Made by a program: the position numbers and the translations under genes. A DNA stretch of 64,000 bases, taken from assembly GCA_963724015.1 (NCBI GenBank), contig CAVRTM010000017.1, positions 1 through 64,000 on the forward strand. The letters run 5' to 3'. A model generated the notes under the pieces. That model saw only the letters and a program-made list of their open reading frames with translations, had not been told where the DNA came from and made no database searches. The stretch comes from CAVRTM01 sp963724015. GTDB taxonomy: Bacteria; Actinomycetota; Actinomycetes; Actinomycetales; Dermatophilaceae. Of this stretch, positions 26,161-35,072 are shown one piece after another (within the stretch, counting starts at the first letter, position 1; each line of letters starts with the position of its first letter).

Positions 26161-26565
26161 CCGAGAGCTAGGCGAACTGCCCGCCATTCGTCAGGGAGCA
26201 CCGAGGCGACGCGACGGGTGGCCATACATACGGGAGCGGGTAGAAGAAGCGCTACGTGCAGGTTGCCTTTCGGACACGAGCGGTGAGCCGAAGCGCCACG
26301 AGCGGATGGCCTTGCACCCACGAGGGGGTGGCCTTTCCGACGCGAGCAGGGAGCCGAAGCGCCACCACTGTGCCGCCGACGGACTGAGCAACCGGGACGA
26401 CGCGAGCGGCTCGCCGTCGCCCTCGCGACCCCTCTCGGTGCCCCCGCTCGCGACGGCTGGAGCGCCGTCGCCGTCGACAAACAGCGTGCGGCTGTCGCGT
26501 GGTGCCGATCCCGAACCCTGCTCGTCGCCGTCAGTCACCATCGAGAAGCGCCCCTGCCGTGCGGT
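26161..26565. other. 405-bp gene-free stretch with duplicated motif
   Basis: The stretch lies between convergent arfB and HNH genes. Apart from the two 35-bp repeats at 26265-26299 and 26331-26365, I see no protein-like frame. Apparent frames carry only repeats of a WRFGS-type string, which follow from the repeat itself. Confidence 0.5.
26265..26365. repeat. Two 35-bp direct repeats, 66-bp period
   Basis: Copies at 26265-26299 and 26331-26365 agree at 31 of 35 bases and share the core GAGCCGAAGCGCCAC. A weaker third echo (ACGCGAGCGGCTCG) follows at about 26400. They sit next to a 13E12-family HNH gene, a type of gene often found in repeated sequence blocks. Confidence 0.55.
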
Positions 26566-27978
26566 TCAGGCGGCGGTGTGGCGGTGGTCGGTGGGGTGGG
26601 TGAGGTATTGCTGGCCGATGCCGTTGGTCCAGGTGGCGGTGCCGGTGGGGGTCATGGTCAGGGTCCAGCCGCCGTGGTGTTTGAGGCGGTGGTGGCGTTG
26701 GCAGAGGGTGATCAGGTTGGTGGGGTGGGTGGGTCCGCCGCGGGTGTGGGGGGTGATGTGGTCGAGGTGGCTGCGGGTGGCGGGGGTGGCGCAGCCGGGG
26801 AAGCGGCAGGTGCCGTCGCGGGTGCGGACGAAGGTGGCGGTGGCGGTGTGGGGGCGGTAGGTGCGGGTGGCCAGGTCGGTCAGGGTGCCGGTGGCCGGGT
26901 CGTGCAGGGCGGGTCGGATCCGGGTGTCGGGGTCGGTCAGCAGGACGGCGAGGTCGGTGCTGGGGATCAGGCCGGCGCGGGGGACCTCGATCCCGATCCG
27001 GGGCAGCCGCACCAGCAGCCCCCCGTCCGGGTCGTTCCTGCTGTTCTGGGTTGTTGTGGTTCCGCCGCAGGAGCAGCGCGGCCCTGACCGGTCCGGGTGG
27101 GTGCCGGGGGTCGTGGCGGGGCGAGTCGGGTGGGGGTCGAGGGTGGCGGGCAGGGTCAGGGTCAGCGTGGTGGTGATGGTGGCCTGACCCAGGATGAGGT
27201 CGATCATGGCGTCGGCGCGGGCCTGGTCCAGGCTGCGGTGCTCACCGTCGGCGACGTAGCCGTGGGCCAGCTCATCGACCGCGGCCCAGGCCGCGGCGGC
27301 GGCGGCCGCGGGTTGGGCGCTGACCCACTCACTCATTCCGGGGTCGGGCCCGGGGCGGACCAGGACGTACCGGTCGGCCCTCGCCCGCTCGGCGCGGCGG
27401 GCCACCTCCTCGGGGTCGGCGGCGGCCACCGCGCGGCGGGTCGCGGCCCGGACCCGGGCGGTCGGCAGCCCCAGCACGGCCGGGAACAGGGCGGCCTCGA
27501 CGAGGGTGCAGATCTCCGGGCGCAGCCGGGGGACCTCCTGGGCGATGGCGGTGGCCCGGTAGGGCTCCAGGTCCCCGGCCCGCATCGCGGCCAGGGTGCC
27601 CGGCAGCAGCGCGCACACGGTGCGGGCGGTGTCATAGGTCCGCTGCGCGGTCCGCGGCGCGACGTGCAGAACCGGGGCCAGGTCGGCGTCCATGAACTCG
27701 TGCTCGTCCGCAGGCCCCGGATACCCCCGGCCGGGGTTGACCGCCTGCCATCGGGCGCGGTCGGCGGCGATCTCCTCACCGGCCCGCCGGGACCAGGCCT
27801 CGATCCCCAGCAGCTGGACCGCGCTGACCGCGTTGATCACCCGCTGGGCCGCAGCCACGACCGCCTGGGCGGCCTCCACGTCCGAGCCCAGCAGATCCGC
27901 GGAGCTGAGCCCCAACAGCGTGGCGGCGAGCGCGGCGACGTCCGCGCCTGCCACCTCACCCACCGGCACCTCGAACAT
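26566..27978 (-). CDS. 13E12/DUF222 family protein with C-terminal HNH endonuclease
   Basis: About 470 residues. The DUF222 helical region fills residues 1-240 (LSSADLLGSDVEAAQAVVAA, PEICTLVEAALFPAVLGL). The HNH site is CRFPGCATPATRSHLDHITP, then THPTNLITLCQRHHRLKHHG, with two CxxC-like metal pairs around the catalytic His. The middle has a low-complexity Pro/Thr segment (about 300-340). Its ATG lies inside a perfect LexA-type box (27971-27986), so expression would be damage-inducible. In M. tuberculosis, 13E12 genes belong to the SOS regulon. It is intact. The function of the family is unknown; a nuclease role is inferred from HNH. Confidence 0.9.
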   Translation of the reverse strand: MFEVPVGEVAGADVAALAATLLGLSSADLLGSDVEAAQAVVAAAQRVINAVSAVQLLGIEAWSRRAGEEIAADRARWQAVNPGRGYPGPADEHEFMDADLAPVLHVAPRTAQRTYDTARTVCALLPGTLAAMRAGDLEPYRATAIAQEVPRLRPEICTLVEAALFPAVLGLPTARVRAATRRAVAAADPEEVARRAERARADRYVLVRPGPDPGMSEWVSAQPAAAAAAAWAAVDELAHGYVADGEHRSLDQARADAMIDLILGQATITTTLTLTLPATLDPHPTRPATTPGTHPDRSGPRCSCGGTTTTQNSRNDPDGGLLVRLPRIGIEVPRAGLIPSTDLAVLLTDPDTRIRPALHDPATGTLTDLATRTYRPHTATATFVRTRDGTCRFPGCATPATRSHLDHITPHTRGGPTHPTNLITLCQRHHRLKHHGGWTLTMTPTGTATWTNGIGQQYLTHPTDHRHTAA

Positions 27979-27986
27979 GTGTTCGA
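27971..27986. promoter_or_regulatory. LexA SOS box over the start of the 13E12 HNH gene
   Basis: TCGAACATGTGTTCGA matches the actinobacterial SOS box TCGAAC-N4-GTTCGA perfectly. The central ATG (on the minus strand, 27978-27976) is the predicted start codon of the HNH gene, so LexA binding would cover promoter-start DNA. Confidence 0.8.
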
Positions 27987-28153
27987 TTCTACCGGGTGGA
28001 AGCACCGGAAGGAAGAGACATCCACAGGCGACGTGCACCCGTCAGACGCAGCTGGCCTCGGCCGGAGCCGCTCCCGAAAGGACGGCTCAGGACAACTCAG
28101 GACGGCAACCAGCGCGCCAGCGCAGCACCCGGCACGCGCCGGCAGCCGGCAGC

Positions 28154-28188
28154 CAGTCGGCAGTCGGCAGTCGGCAGTCGAAAGTCGG
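28154..28188. repeat. Five 7-bp tandem units next to the molybdoenzyme stop
   Basis: CAGTCGG is repeated three times and followed by CAGTCGA and AAGTCGG. The block ends two bases before the stop codon of the molybdopterin oxidoreductase on the minus strand. A short slippage-prone tandem repeat; no function is evident. Confidence 0.55.
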
Positions 28189-28189
28189 C

Positions 28190-29719
28190 TCACCCCGCAG
28201 TGACCGTCACGCTGTGCCAGCCGCTGGCGCCGTCAGGTGCCGGCGAGGCCACCCGGCTGGTCTGCACCGCGCCGGTGCCGTCGACGGCCCGCACCGTCAG
28301 GGTGTGGTTGCCCTTGGCTGCGTCCCACTCGAACACCCACTGCCGCCAGGCGTCGACGGTCGGCTCCGCGGCGAGTCGCGCCGGCTGCCACGGCCCGTCG
28401 TCCACCTGCACCTCCACCGCCCGGATGCCGCGGTGTTGCGCCCAGGCCACCCCGGCGACCGCGACGGTGCCTGCCTTCACCCGCTCACCGCTGGCCGGCA
28501 CGTCGATCCGGGAGGCTGTCTTGATCGGCCCCCGCTCGGACCAGCCGCGCGGCGTCCAGTACGCCACGTCGGCCGCGAAGGTGGTGACCTTCAGGTCCAC
28601 GACCCACTTGGTCGCCGACACGTAGCCATACAGCCCCGGCACGACCATCCGGACGGGGAACCCGTGCTCGACGGGCAGCGGCTCACCGTTCATGGCCACC
28701 GCCAGCAGCGCGTTCCGGTTGTCCGTCAGCGCCTGCAGCGGTGTCCCAGCAGTGAACCCGTCGACGCTCGTCGAGAGGACCATGTCGGCACCGCTCTGCG
28801 GGCCGGCCATCGCGAGCAGCTCTCGGATCGGCCACCCCGTCCACACCGCGTTGCCGGCGAGGTCACCACCGACCTCGTTGGAGACGCACGTCAGCGTCAC
28901 CAGCGCCTCCTGCATCGGCTTGGACAGCAACGTCTTCCAGTCGATCTCGACCTCCCGGTCGACGAGGCCGTGCACCCGCAGCCTCCACCCGCGCGTCTCC
29001 ACCTGGGGGACCACCAGGGCCGTGTCGATCCGGTAGAACTGCGCGTTCGGCACCACGTACGGCGTGATGCCCCGGATCTGGAGCTGCGCCGCGGTCGGGA
29101 CCGACACGGGAGTCGGCACCGCCGGCACCGTCACGTCGGCGCGCGCCTGCGCCACCGCGTTGGCCCTTCCGCCGAGGAGCTGCCCTACGGCGGCCGAGGC
29201 GGCAGCGGCCACGGCGACACCTGCGCCGCCGAGCAGCAGTCGTCGCCGGTCGAACCCGCCCTCCCCCTGGTCCGCGCGGGACCGCAGCCTCAGCAACGCG
29301 CTCAGCGCCCACAGGCCCGCGACCGTGCCCACGAGCGTCGGCACGATGTCGAACGGGCGGCTGCCCGGCCGGCTCACGACCGCGGCAGCACCGAGGGCGC
29401 CGACCACCGCGAACGCCACGAACCCCGCCGTACGACGACGCGCGGCCAGGACGCCGACCCCTGCGCACAGCAGAGCCAGGACGAACGCCATCCCGACGAA
29501 CAACGCACGCTTGTCGTTGGTGCCGAACGTGCTGACCGCGAGGTTCTTCAGCCACAACGGCGTCCGGTCCACGAAGGCCCCACCGACGGCGAGCACCGGC
29601 GACGGCTGACCACCGGTCAGGCTGGCCCTGGCCAGCAACCCCGACAGCAGCGTGGCCACGCCGAGGGTCAGGGCACCGGCGAGCACGCCGCTCAGGCCCG
29701 CACGCGCGAGAGGTCTCAC
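28190..29719 (-). CDS. Membrane molybdopterin-dependent oxidoreductase, sulfite oxidase family
   Basis: 509 residues. Four hydrophobic segments lie in residues 1-150. A twin-arginine-like stretch (FDRRRLLLGGAGVAVAAAASA) then leads to the catalytic domain. The Moco cysteine is in VTLTCVSNEVGGDL (about 290), GWRLRVHGLVD and GFPVRMVVPGLYGYVSATKWV are typical of YedY/sulfite oxidase folds, and a C-terminal Mo-co dimerisation domain follows (VQVDDGPWQPARLA). Several actinobacteria have such membrane-tethered paralogues. The substrate is unknown; sulfite or sulfoxides are possible. Intact and on its own, with the XTP pyrophosphatase gene 46 bp upstream. Confidence 0.88.
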   Translation of the reverse strand: MRPLARAGLSGVLAGALTLGVATLLSGLLARASLTGGQPSPVLAVGGAFVDRTPLWLKNLAVSTFGTNDKRALFVGMAFVLALLCAGVGVLAARRRTAGFVAFAVVGALGAAAVVSRPGSRPFDIVPTLVGTVAGLWALSALLRLRSRADQGEGGFDRRRLLLGGAGVAVAAAASAAVGQLLGGRANAVAQARADVTVPAVPTPVSVPTAAQLQIRGITPYVVPNAQFYRIDTALVVPQVETRGWRLRVHGLVDREVEIDWKTLLSKPMQEALVTLTCVSNEVGGDLAGNAVWTGWPIRELLAMAGPQSGADMVLSTSVDGFTAGTPLQALTDNRNALLAVAMNGEPLPVEHGFPVRMVVPGLYGYVSATKWVVDLKVTTFAADVAYWTPRGWSERGPIKTASRIDVPASGERVKAGTVAVAGVAWAQHRGIRAVEVQVDDGPWQPARLAAEPTVDAWRQWVFEWDAAKGNHTLTVRAVDGTGAVQTSRVASPAPDGASGWHSVTVTAG

Positions 29720-29765
29720 GGGGTCAGCCTGTCACGGCTGCCTGTGCGCGCCGACCTGGCGGCGG

Positions 29766-30389
29766 TCAGGTGCCCCTGATCGCCGCGAACGCCTCGCGGA
29801 GGTCGGGCCCGAGCGCCCGGAACGCGAGCCCGCGGTGGGAGATCGCGTTCTTCTCCGCGGGCGTGAGCTCCGCCGCCGTGCGTGCGTCGCCGTCCACCTC
29901 GAGCACCGGGTCGTAGCCGAAGCCGTGCGGCCCGCGTGGCGCCCGGGCGACCCGCCCCGGCATCCGGCCCTCCCGGGCCCAGGTCCGGCCGTCGGGCAGG
30001 GCCAGCACGGCGGCGCAGACGAACGCCGCCGCGCGGTGCTCGTCGGGCACGTCGGCGATCTGCGCCAGCAGCAGCTCCAGGTTGGCGACGTCGTCGCCGT
30101 GCCGGCCGGACCAGCGCGCACTGAACACGCCGGGCGCACCGCCGAGCACGTCGACCGCCAGCCCGGAGTCGTCGGCCACCGCGGGGAGGCCGGTCGCCTC
30201 AGCCGCGGCGACCGCCTTGAGGGTGGCGTTCTCGACGAAGGTCACGCCGGACTCGACCACGTCTGCCACGTCGGGGAACTGGTCCATGCCGACCACCTCG
30301 AGCCCGAGGTCGTCGACCACGTCGGCGAGGATCTCCCGCAGCTCGCGGACCTTGTGCGTGTTGCGGGTGGCCAGGACGACGCGGCTCAC
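29766..30389 (-). CDS. rdgB: XTP/dITP non-canonical purine NTP pyrophosphatase
   Basis: 207 residues, HAM1 family. It hydrolyses ITP and XTP to monophosphates, keeping damaged purines out of nucleic acid. The start VVLATRNTHKVRELREIL holds the nucleotide-binding TxNxxK motif, SGLAVDVLGGAPGVFSARW and GPHGFGYDPVLEV are family signatures, and SHRGLAFRAL is near the C-terminus. GTG 30389 overlaps the rph stop (GTGA), so it is last in the murI-MBL-rph-rdgB run. Confidence 0.95.
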   Translation of the reverse strand: MSRVVLATRNTHKVRELREILADVVDDLGLEVVGMDQFPDVADVVESGVTFVENATLKAVAAAEATGLPAVADDSGLAVDVLGGAPGVFSARWSGRHGDDVANLELLLAQIADVPDEHRAAAFVCAAVLALPDGRTWAREGRMPGRVARAPRGPHGFGYDPVLEVDGDARTAAELTPAEKNAISHRGLAFRALGPDLREAFAAIRGT

Positions 30390-31123
30390 TGCGGCACCGC
30401 CACGGCCAGCGCCTCCAGCTGCCGCCGGGTCAGCTCGGCGCAGCCGGTGGTGGCCAGGTCGAGCAGCGCACCGAGCGCCTCACGGCCGAACGGCTCGGCC
30501 TCGGCGGTGCCCTGCACCTCCACGAACGCGCCGGTGCCGGTCATCACGACGTTCATGTCGGTGTCGGCGGTGGAGTCCTCGGGGTAGTCCAGGTCGAGCA
30601 CCGGCACGCCGCCCACCACCCCGACGCTGACCGCCGCGATGGACCCCTTCAGCGGCTGCGCGGACGCCTTGATCGCGCGCTGGCGTCGCCCGGTCTCGAT
30701 CGCGTCGGCGAGCGCGACGTACGCCCCGGTGATGGCGGCCGTGCGCGTGCCGCCGTCCGCCTGGAGCACGTCACAGTCGAGGACGATCGTGTTCTCCCCC
30801 AACGCCTTCGTGTCGACCACGGAGCGGAGGCTGCGACCGATGAGCCGGGAGATCTCGTGCGTGCGCCCGCCGATGCGCCCCTTGACCGACTCGCGGTCGG
30901 AGCGGGTGTTCGTCGCGCGCGGCAGCATGGCGTACTCCGCGGTCACCCAGCCCTCGCCGCTGCCCTTGCGCCAGCGCGGCACCCCCTCGGTGAACGACGC
31001 CGCGCACAGCACCCGGGTCCGGCCGAACTCGACCAGGACGCTGCCCTCGGCGTGGTCCAGCCAGTTGCGGGTGATCCGGATGTCGCGGAGCTGGTCGTGG
31101 GCACGGCCGTCGTGTCGGGTCAT
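30386..31123 (-). CDS. rph: Ribonuclease PH
   Basis: 245 residues. A phosphorolytic 3'-exonuclease that trims tRNA precursors. RITRNWLDHAEGSVLVEFGRT opens the RNase PH fold, TRSDRESVKGRIGGRTHEISRLIGRSLR holds the phosphate-binding arginines, and VLQADGGTRTAAITGAYVAL and DMNVVMTGTGAFVEVQGTAE are diagnostic. I chose ATG 31123; eight further residues upstream are possible. It overlaps rdgB by four bases. Confidence 0.96.
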   Translation of the reverse strand: MTRHDGRAHDQLRDIRITRNWLDHAEGSVLVEFGRTRVLCAASFTEGVPRWRKGSGEGWVTAEYAMLPRATNTRSDRESVKGRIGGRTHEISRLIGRSLRSVVDTKALGENTIVLDCDVLQADGGTRTAAITGAYVALADAIETGRRQRAIKASAQPLKGSIAAVSVGVVGGVPVLDLDYPEDSTADTDMNVVMTGTGAFVEVQGTAEAEPFGREALGALLDLATTGCAELTRRQLEALAVAVPQ

Positions 31124-31165
31124 GCGCCCAAGGCTATGCGGTGCCACGACGCGACCCGTCCGGGC

Positions 31166-31934
31166 CTACAGCTCGTACGTCGCGCCGGGCAGCGGCCAGC
31201 TCGACCTCGCCGGTCCACACCGCAGCGGCCTGCGCACGGCACACCTCCGGGTCGTTCCACGGCGGCAGGTGGGTCAGCATCAGCCGCTGCACTCCCCCGG
31301 CGTCGACCGCCGCGCGCGCCGCGCGGCTGCCCGAGAGGTGGATCCCCTCCGCGTCGTCGCGGCCGTCCACGAAGGCGGCGTCCGCGAGGACCAGCGAGGC
31401 GTCGTGGCACAGCGGGCCGAGCGCCGGGCAGGCGTCGGTGTCACCGGTGTAGGCCAGCGTGCGGCCGTCCGCCTCGACCCGCACGCCGTACGCCTCGACC
31501 GGGTGGTTGACCCGGAACGGCGTGACCGTGAACGGCCCCACCTCGAACGCGTCCCGGTCGGTCACCTCACGGAAGTCCAGCTCGGCACGCATGCCGTCCG
31601 GGTCGTCGAGGTCGTAGGCACGGATCATCCGCTCGGCGATCCCTGCCGGGCCGTAGACGGGAACGGCCCTGGGGTTGGGGCCGCGCGGGTCGTACCGCTG
31701 GGCGACGTACAGGCCGCACAGGTCCGTGCAGTGGTCCGGGTGCAGGTGGCTGATGACCACGGCGTCGACCGCGCGGAGGTCGACGTGCCGCTGCAGCGCG
31801 CCCAGCGACCCGTTGCCGAGGTCGAGGACCAGGTGCCAGGTGCGGCCCTCGTGCTCGGCCCGCACGAGGTAGCAGGACGCGGGCGAGCCCGGCCCCGGCA
31901 GCGACCCCGAGCACCCGACGACGGTCAGCCTCAT
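31166..31934 (-). CDS. MBL-fold metallo-hydrolase (RNase Z-like family)
   Basis: About 255 residues. It begins MRLTVVGCSGSLPGPGSPAS, then the zinc motif ISHLHPDHCTDL (HxHxDH), LAYTGDTDACPAL (metal-bridging Asp) and LTHLPPWND near the end. In actinobacteria this gene sits between murI and rph, and its product is often annotated as a ribonuclease Z-like hydrolase. The C-terminus probably needs one frame change near 31195, giving a tail of LPGATYEL and a stop at 31166. Without it the frame runs to 31134. Start ATG 31934 overlaps the murI stop (ATGA). Confidence 0.85.
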
Positions 31935-32737
31935 CGGCTGGCCACGGCCTCCGCCGTCGCGTGCACCACCTCCGGCCCGAGGAACCGGCGCGCCAGCCGC
32001 TCGAACTCGGCCGGGTCCCCGGTCGTGACGAACTCGTGGGTCGGCGGCGGCAGGTCGTCCGGGCGCAGCGCGTCGGCGTCCGCGAGCACGCGGTAGACGT
32101 CCTTGGCCGTCTCCTCGGCCGAGGACACCAACGTGACGTCCTCGCCCATCACGTAGGAGATGACACCGGTCAGCAGCGGGTAGTGGGTGCAGCCCAGGAT
32201 CAGCGTGTCGACACCCTGCGCGGCGACCGGGGCGAGGTACTCGTGGGCGGCGCTGAGCAGCTCCGGGCCGCCGGTCACCCCCGACTCGACGAACTCCACG
32301 AACCGCGGGCACGGCCGGCTGGTCACCGTGATCTGCGGCGCGGCGGCGAACGAGTCGGCGTACGCGTGGCTCTGGTGCGTCGCCTGCGTGGAGATCACCC
32401 CGACCCGGTTGTTGCGGGTCGCCGACACCGCCCGGCGGACGGCGGGGCGGATCACCTCGACCACCGGCACGTCATAGCGCTCACGGGCGTCGTGCAGCAT
32501 CGCCGCCGACGCGGAGTTGCACGCGATCACCAGCGCCTTGACGTCACGGTCGACCAGCCGGTCCATGCACTCCAGCGCGAACCGGCGCACCTCGGCGATC
32601 GGCCGGGGACCGTAGGGCTGGCGCGCGGTGTCACCGAGGTAGGCGATGGACTCGTGCGGCAGCTGGTCGAGAACCGCACGGGCCACGGTGAGTCCGCCGT
32701 AGCCGCTGTCGAAGATGCCGATGGGTGCGTCTGCCAC
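31931..32737 (-). CDS. murI: Glutamate racemase
   Basis: 268 residues. It makes D-glutamate for peptidoglycan. IGIFDSGYGGLTVARAV is the start, catalytic Cys 1 lies in LVIACNSASAAML and Cys 2 in LILGCTHYPLLTG, and both flanking Asp/His are present. GTG 32737. It is intact and coupled to the downstream MBL gene by an ATGA overlap. It is preceded by a 79-bp gap after DUF2017, so its promoter may lie there. Confidence 0.96.
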   Translation of the reverse strand: MADAPIGIFDSGYGGLTVARAVLDQLPHESIAYLGDTARQPYGPRPIAEVRRFALECMDRLVDRDVKALVIACNSASAAMLHDARERYDVPVVEVIRPAVRRAVSATRNNRVGVISTQATHQSHAYADSFAAAPQITVTSRPCPRFVEFVESGVTGGPELLSAAHEYLAPVAAQGVDTLILGCTHYPLLTGVISYVMGEDVTLVSSAEETAKDVYRVLADADALRPDDLPPPTHEFVTTGDPAEFERLARRFLGPEVVHATAEAVASR

Positions 32738-32816
32738 CGTCGAAGCCTAGACGGGCGCCGGCGAGGCGGCCGAACCGACGCGGCGTTCCATCGGTCACAT
32801 CCGGACCGCGGCGCGC

Positions 32817-33407
32817 TCAGCCCATCAGCGCCTGCGTCAGCGACTCCTGCAGCCACGTCATGAAGTCGTAGTAGGCCGCCAGCACCGTGGCCGGGTCGTC
32901 GGCGTCCCCCTGCTCGAGCCGGTCGGCGAGCGCCTCGGCGTCGTCGTCGGTGCGCAGGCCCAGACGCTCCCCCAGCAGCAGGCGGACGTCGGTCAGCGCC
33001 ACCACCAGCGCACCCGCCTGGGCCTGGTCGAGGACGAGCTTGTCGCCGTCGGCGGCCAGCAGCGCGTCACGCGCCGTGGTCAGGTTGGCGGTCTTGCGCT
33101 CGCGCAGGCCGCGCTCCGTCAACCGCCTGAACTCGGCCGCGGCGGCCTCGTCCTCGCGGTGCGCGGGGGGCAGCAGCCGCTCCAGCGCGGGGTCGCGCGG
33201 CCCCTCCAGCCGGGGGTCGGTGGCGTCCTGGAAGGACGGCATCCCCATCGAGGCGACCAGGTCGTCGAAGGGGTCACCGGTGTCCACGCGCGGCGCCGGG
33301 GCGAGGAACTCGCGGGTCTGGTCCAGCAACCCGGCGACGACCTCACGCTCGATGCGGTCCAGCCGCGCGACGAAGCGGTCACCCTTGCGCTTGAACGCCT
33401 TTGCCAC
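32817..33407 (-). CDS. DUF2017 family protein
   Basis: 196 residues. It begins AKAFKRKGDRFVARLDRIER, typical of DUF2017, whose genes lie next to clpS across actinobacteria. The end (DPATVLAAYYDFMTWLQESL) is also conserved. Function unknown; the fixed clpS linkage suggests a role with Clp proteolysis, but that is inference only. GTG 33407 directly abuts the clpS stop. Confidence 0.85.
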   Translation of the reverse strand: MAKAFKRKGDRFVARLDRIEREVVAGLLDQTREFLAPAPRVDTGDPFDDLVASMGMPSFQDATDPRLEGPRDPALERLLPPAHREDEAAAAEFRRLTERGLRERKTANLTTARDALLAADGDKLVLDQAQAGALVVALTDVRLLLGERLGLRTDDDAEALADRLEQGDADDPATVLAAYYDFMTWLQESLTQALMG

Positions 33408-33698
33408 TCACTCGTCCTTCTGGAACGTCGCCCACAGGCCGTATGCCTGCAGTGCCTCGGTGTCGTGCTCCATCTTCTCGCGGGAGCCGGTCGACACGAC
33501 CGCACGCCCCTTCTGGTGCACGTCCAGCATGAGTCGCTCGGACTTCTCGCGCGAGTAGCCGAAGTAGCTCTGGAACACGTAGGTCACGTAGGACATGAGG
33601 TTGACCGGGTCGTTCCAGACCAGGGTGATCCAGGGCTGGTCGAGGTCGGTCCCCTCGGTCAGCTCGAGGCTCTGCTGCTCCACGGGGGCGATCGACAC
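33408..33698 (-). CDS. clpS: ATP-dependent Clp protease adaptor ClpS
   Basis: 96 residues. ClpS delivers N-degron substrates to ClpC/ClpA. WITLVWNDPVNLMSYVTYVFQSYFG holds the N-degron pocket (Asn-Asp-x-x-Asn pattern). The tail KAVV-like helix reads HQKGRAVVSTGSREKMEHD. It is complete. The start lies 23 bp from the divergent pncB. Confidence 0.95.
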   Translation of the reverse strand: MSIAPVEQQSLELTEGTDLDQPWITLVWNDPVNLMSYVTYVFQSYFGYSREKSERLMLDVHQKGRAVVSTGSREKMEHDTEALQAYGLWATFQKDE

Positions 33699-33721
33699 GG
33701 GACCACCTTAGGCTGAGCCCC

Positions 33722-35025
33722 GTGACGAGCACCGCCCTGCTGACCGACCACTACGAGCTCACCATGCTGCAGGCCGCCCTGCGCAGCGGCGCCGCCGAGC
33801 GCCGATGCGTGTTCGAGGTCTTCGCCCGCCGCCTCCCCGAGGGCCGCCGGTACGGCGTCGTGGCCGGCACCGGCCGGCTGCTCGAGGCCATCCGGGACTT
33901 CCGCTTCGGCGAGGAGGAGCTGGCCGCGCTGCGCGGGGCCGACGTGGTGGACGAGCAGACGCTGGACTTCCTCGCCGGCTACCGGTTCACCGGGGACGTC
34001 GCCGGTTACGCCGAGGGCGAGTGCTTCTTCCCCGGGTCGCCGCTGGTCGTGGTCGAGGCCTGCTTCGCCGAGGGGGTGCTGCTGGAGACGCTCATCCTCT
34101 CGATCCTCAACCACGACGCCGCCGTGGCCGCGGCCGCCTCCCGCATGGTGTGCGCCGCCGGGGACCGGCCCTGCCTGGAGATGGGTTCGCGTCGCACGCA
34201 CGAACAGGCGGCGGTCGCGGCCGCGCGAGCGGCGTACGTCGCGGGGTTCGCCGCGACCAGCAACCTGGAGGCGGGGCGCAGGTACGGCGTCCCGACGGCC
34301 GGGACCAGCGCGCACGCGTTCACCCTGCTGCACGACGACGAGCGGACCGCGTTCGAGGCGCAGGTGGCCTCCCTGGGCAAGGAGACGACCCTGCTGGTGG
34401 ACACGTACGACGTGGCGGCGGCCGTGCAGACCGCGGTCGAGGTCGCCGGCCCGGAGCTCGGCGCGGTGCGGCTGGACTCCGGCGACCTGCTGACCCAGGC
34501 CGCCGAGGTCCGAGCCCAGCTGGATGCGCTCGGCGCCCGCGACACGAGGATCGTGGTGACCTCCGACCTGGACGAGTACGCCATCGCCGCCCTGGCCGCC
34601 GCGCCGGTCGACTCCTACGGCGTCGGCACCTCCCTGGTCACCGGCTCCGGTGCCCCGACCGCCGGGCTGGTCTACAAGATGGTCTCCCGCGCCGACGCCA
34701 GCGGCACGCTCGTCGACGTGGCCAAGAAGAGCAAGGACAAGGCCTCGGTCGGCGGCCGCAAGTGGGCCCTGCGCCGGCTGACGCGCCGACGGGTGTGGCC
34801 GAGGCCGAGGTGATCGGGGTGGGCGAGCGCCCGGTCGACGACGGCGACGACCGCCCCCTGCTGGTCGACCTCATGCGCGGCGGGAAGGTGGTGGCCACCG
34901 ACCTCGACCTCGCCTCGGCCCGCCGGCGGCACGAGCGGTCCCGCGCCGAGCTGCCCCCCAGGGCCCACCAGCTCTCCCGCGGCGAGCCGGCCATCCCGAC
35001 CGTCTACGAGACCGGCCGCTCCTGA
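33722..35025 (+). CDS. pncB: Nicotinate phosphoribosyltransferase (one frameshift)
   Basis: About 434 residues. It converts nicotinate and PRPP to nicotinate mononucleotide in NAD salvage. LLTDHYELTMLQAALRSG is the family start, GSRRTHEQAA holds the phosphoribosyl/His region, TAGTSAHAF (His is the autophosphorylated residue in homologues) and VRLDSGDLL follow. A break near 34790 moves the frame; the rest (AEAEVIGVGERP, then ATDLDLASARRRHE) matches the family tail to 35025. pncA follows 47 bp later, forming an NAD-recycling pair. Confidence 0.93.
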
Positions 35026-35072
35026 GCCCGGCCCGTACGGCGGCGCCGCGGGCCACCGGTTAGCGTCACGGC

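Noticed and set aside
21042..26365. Direct repeats as a CRISPR array
   Set aside because: Only two copies at each site, with uneven or overlapping spacing and no cas genes.
24266..33698. A hidden defence island or prophage
   Set aside because: The genes here are housekeeping or metabolic, and no integrase, toxin pair or restriction gene was seen.
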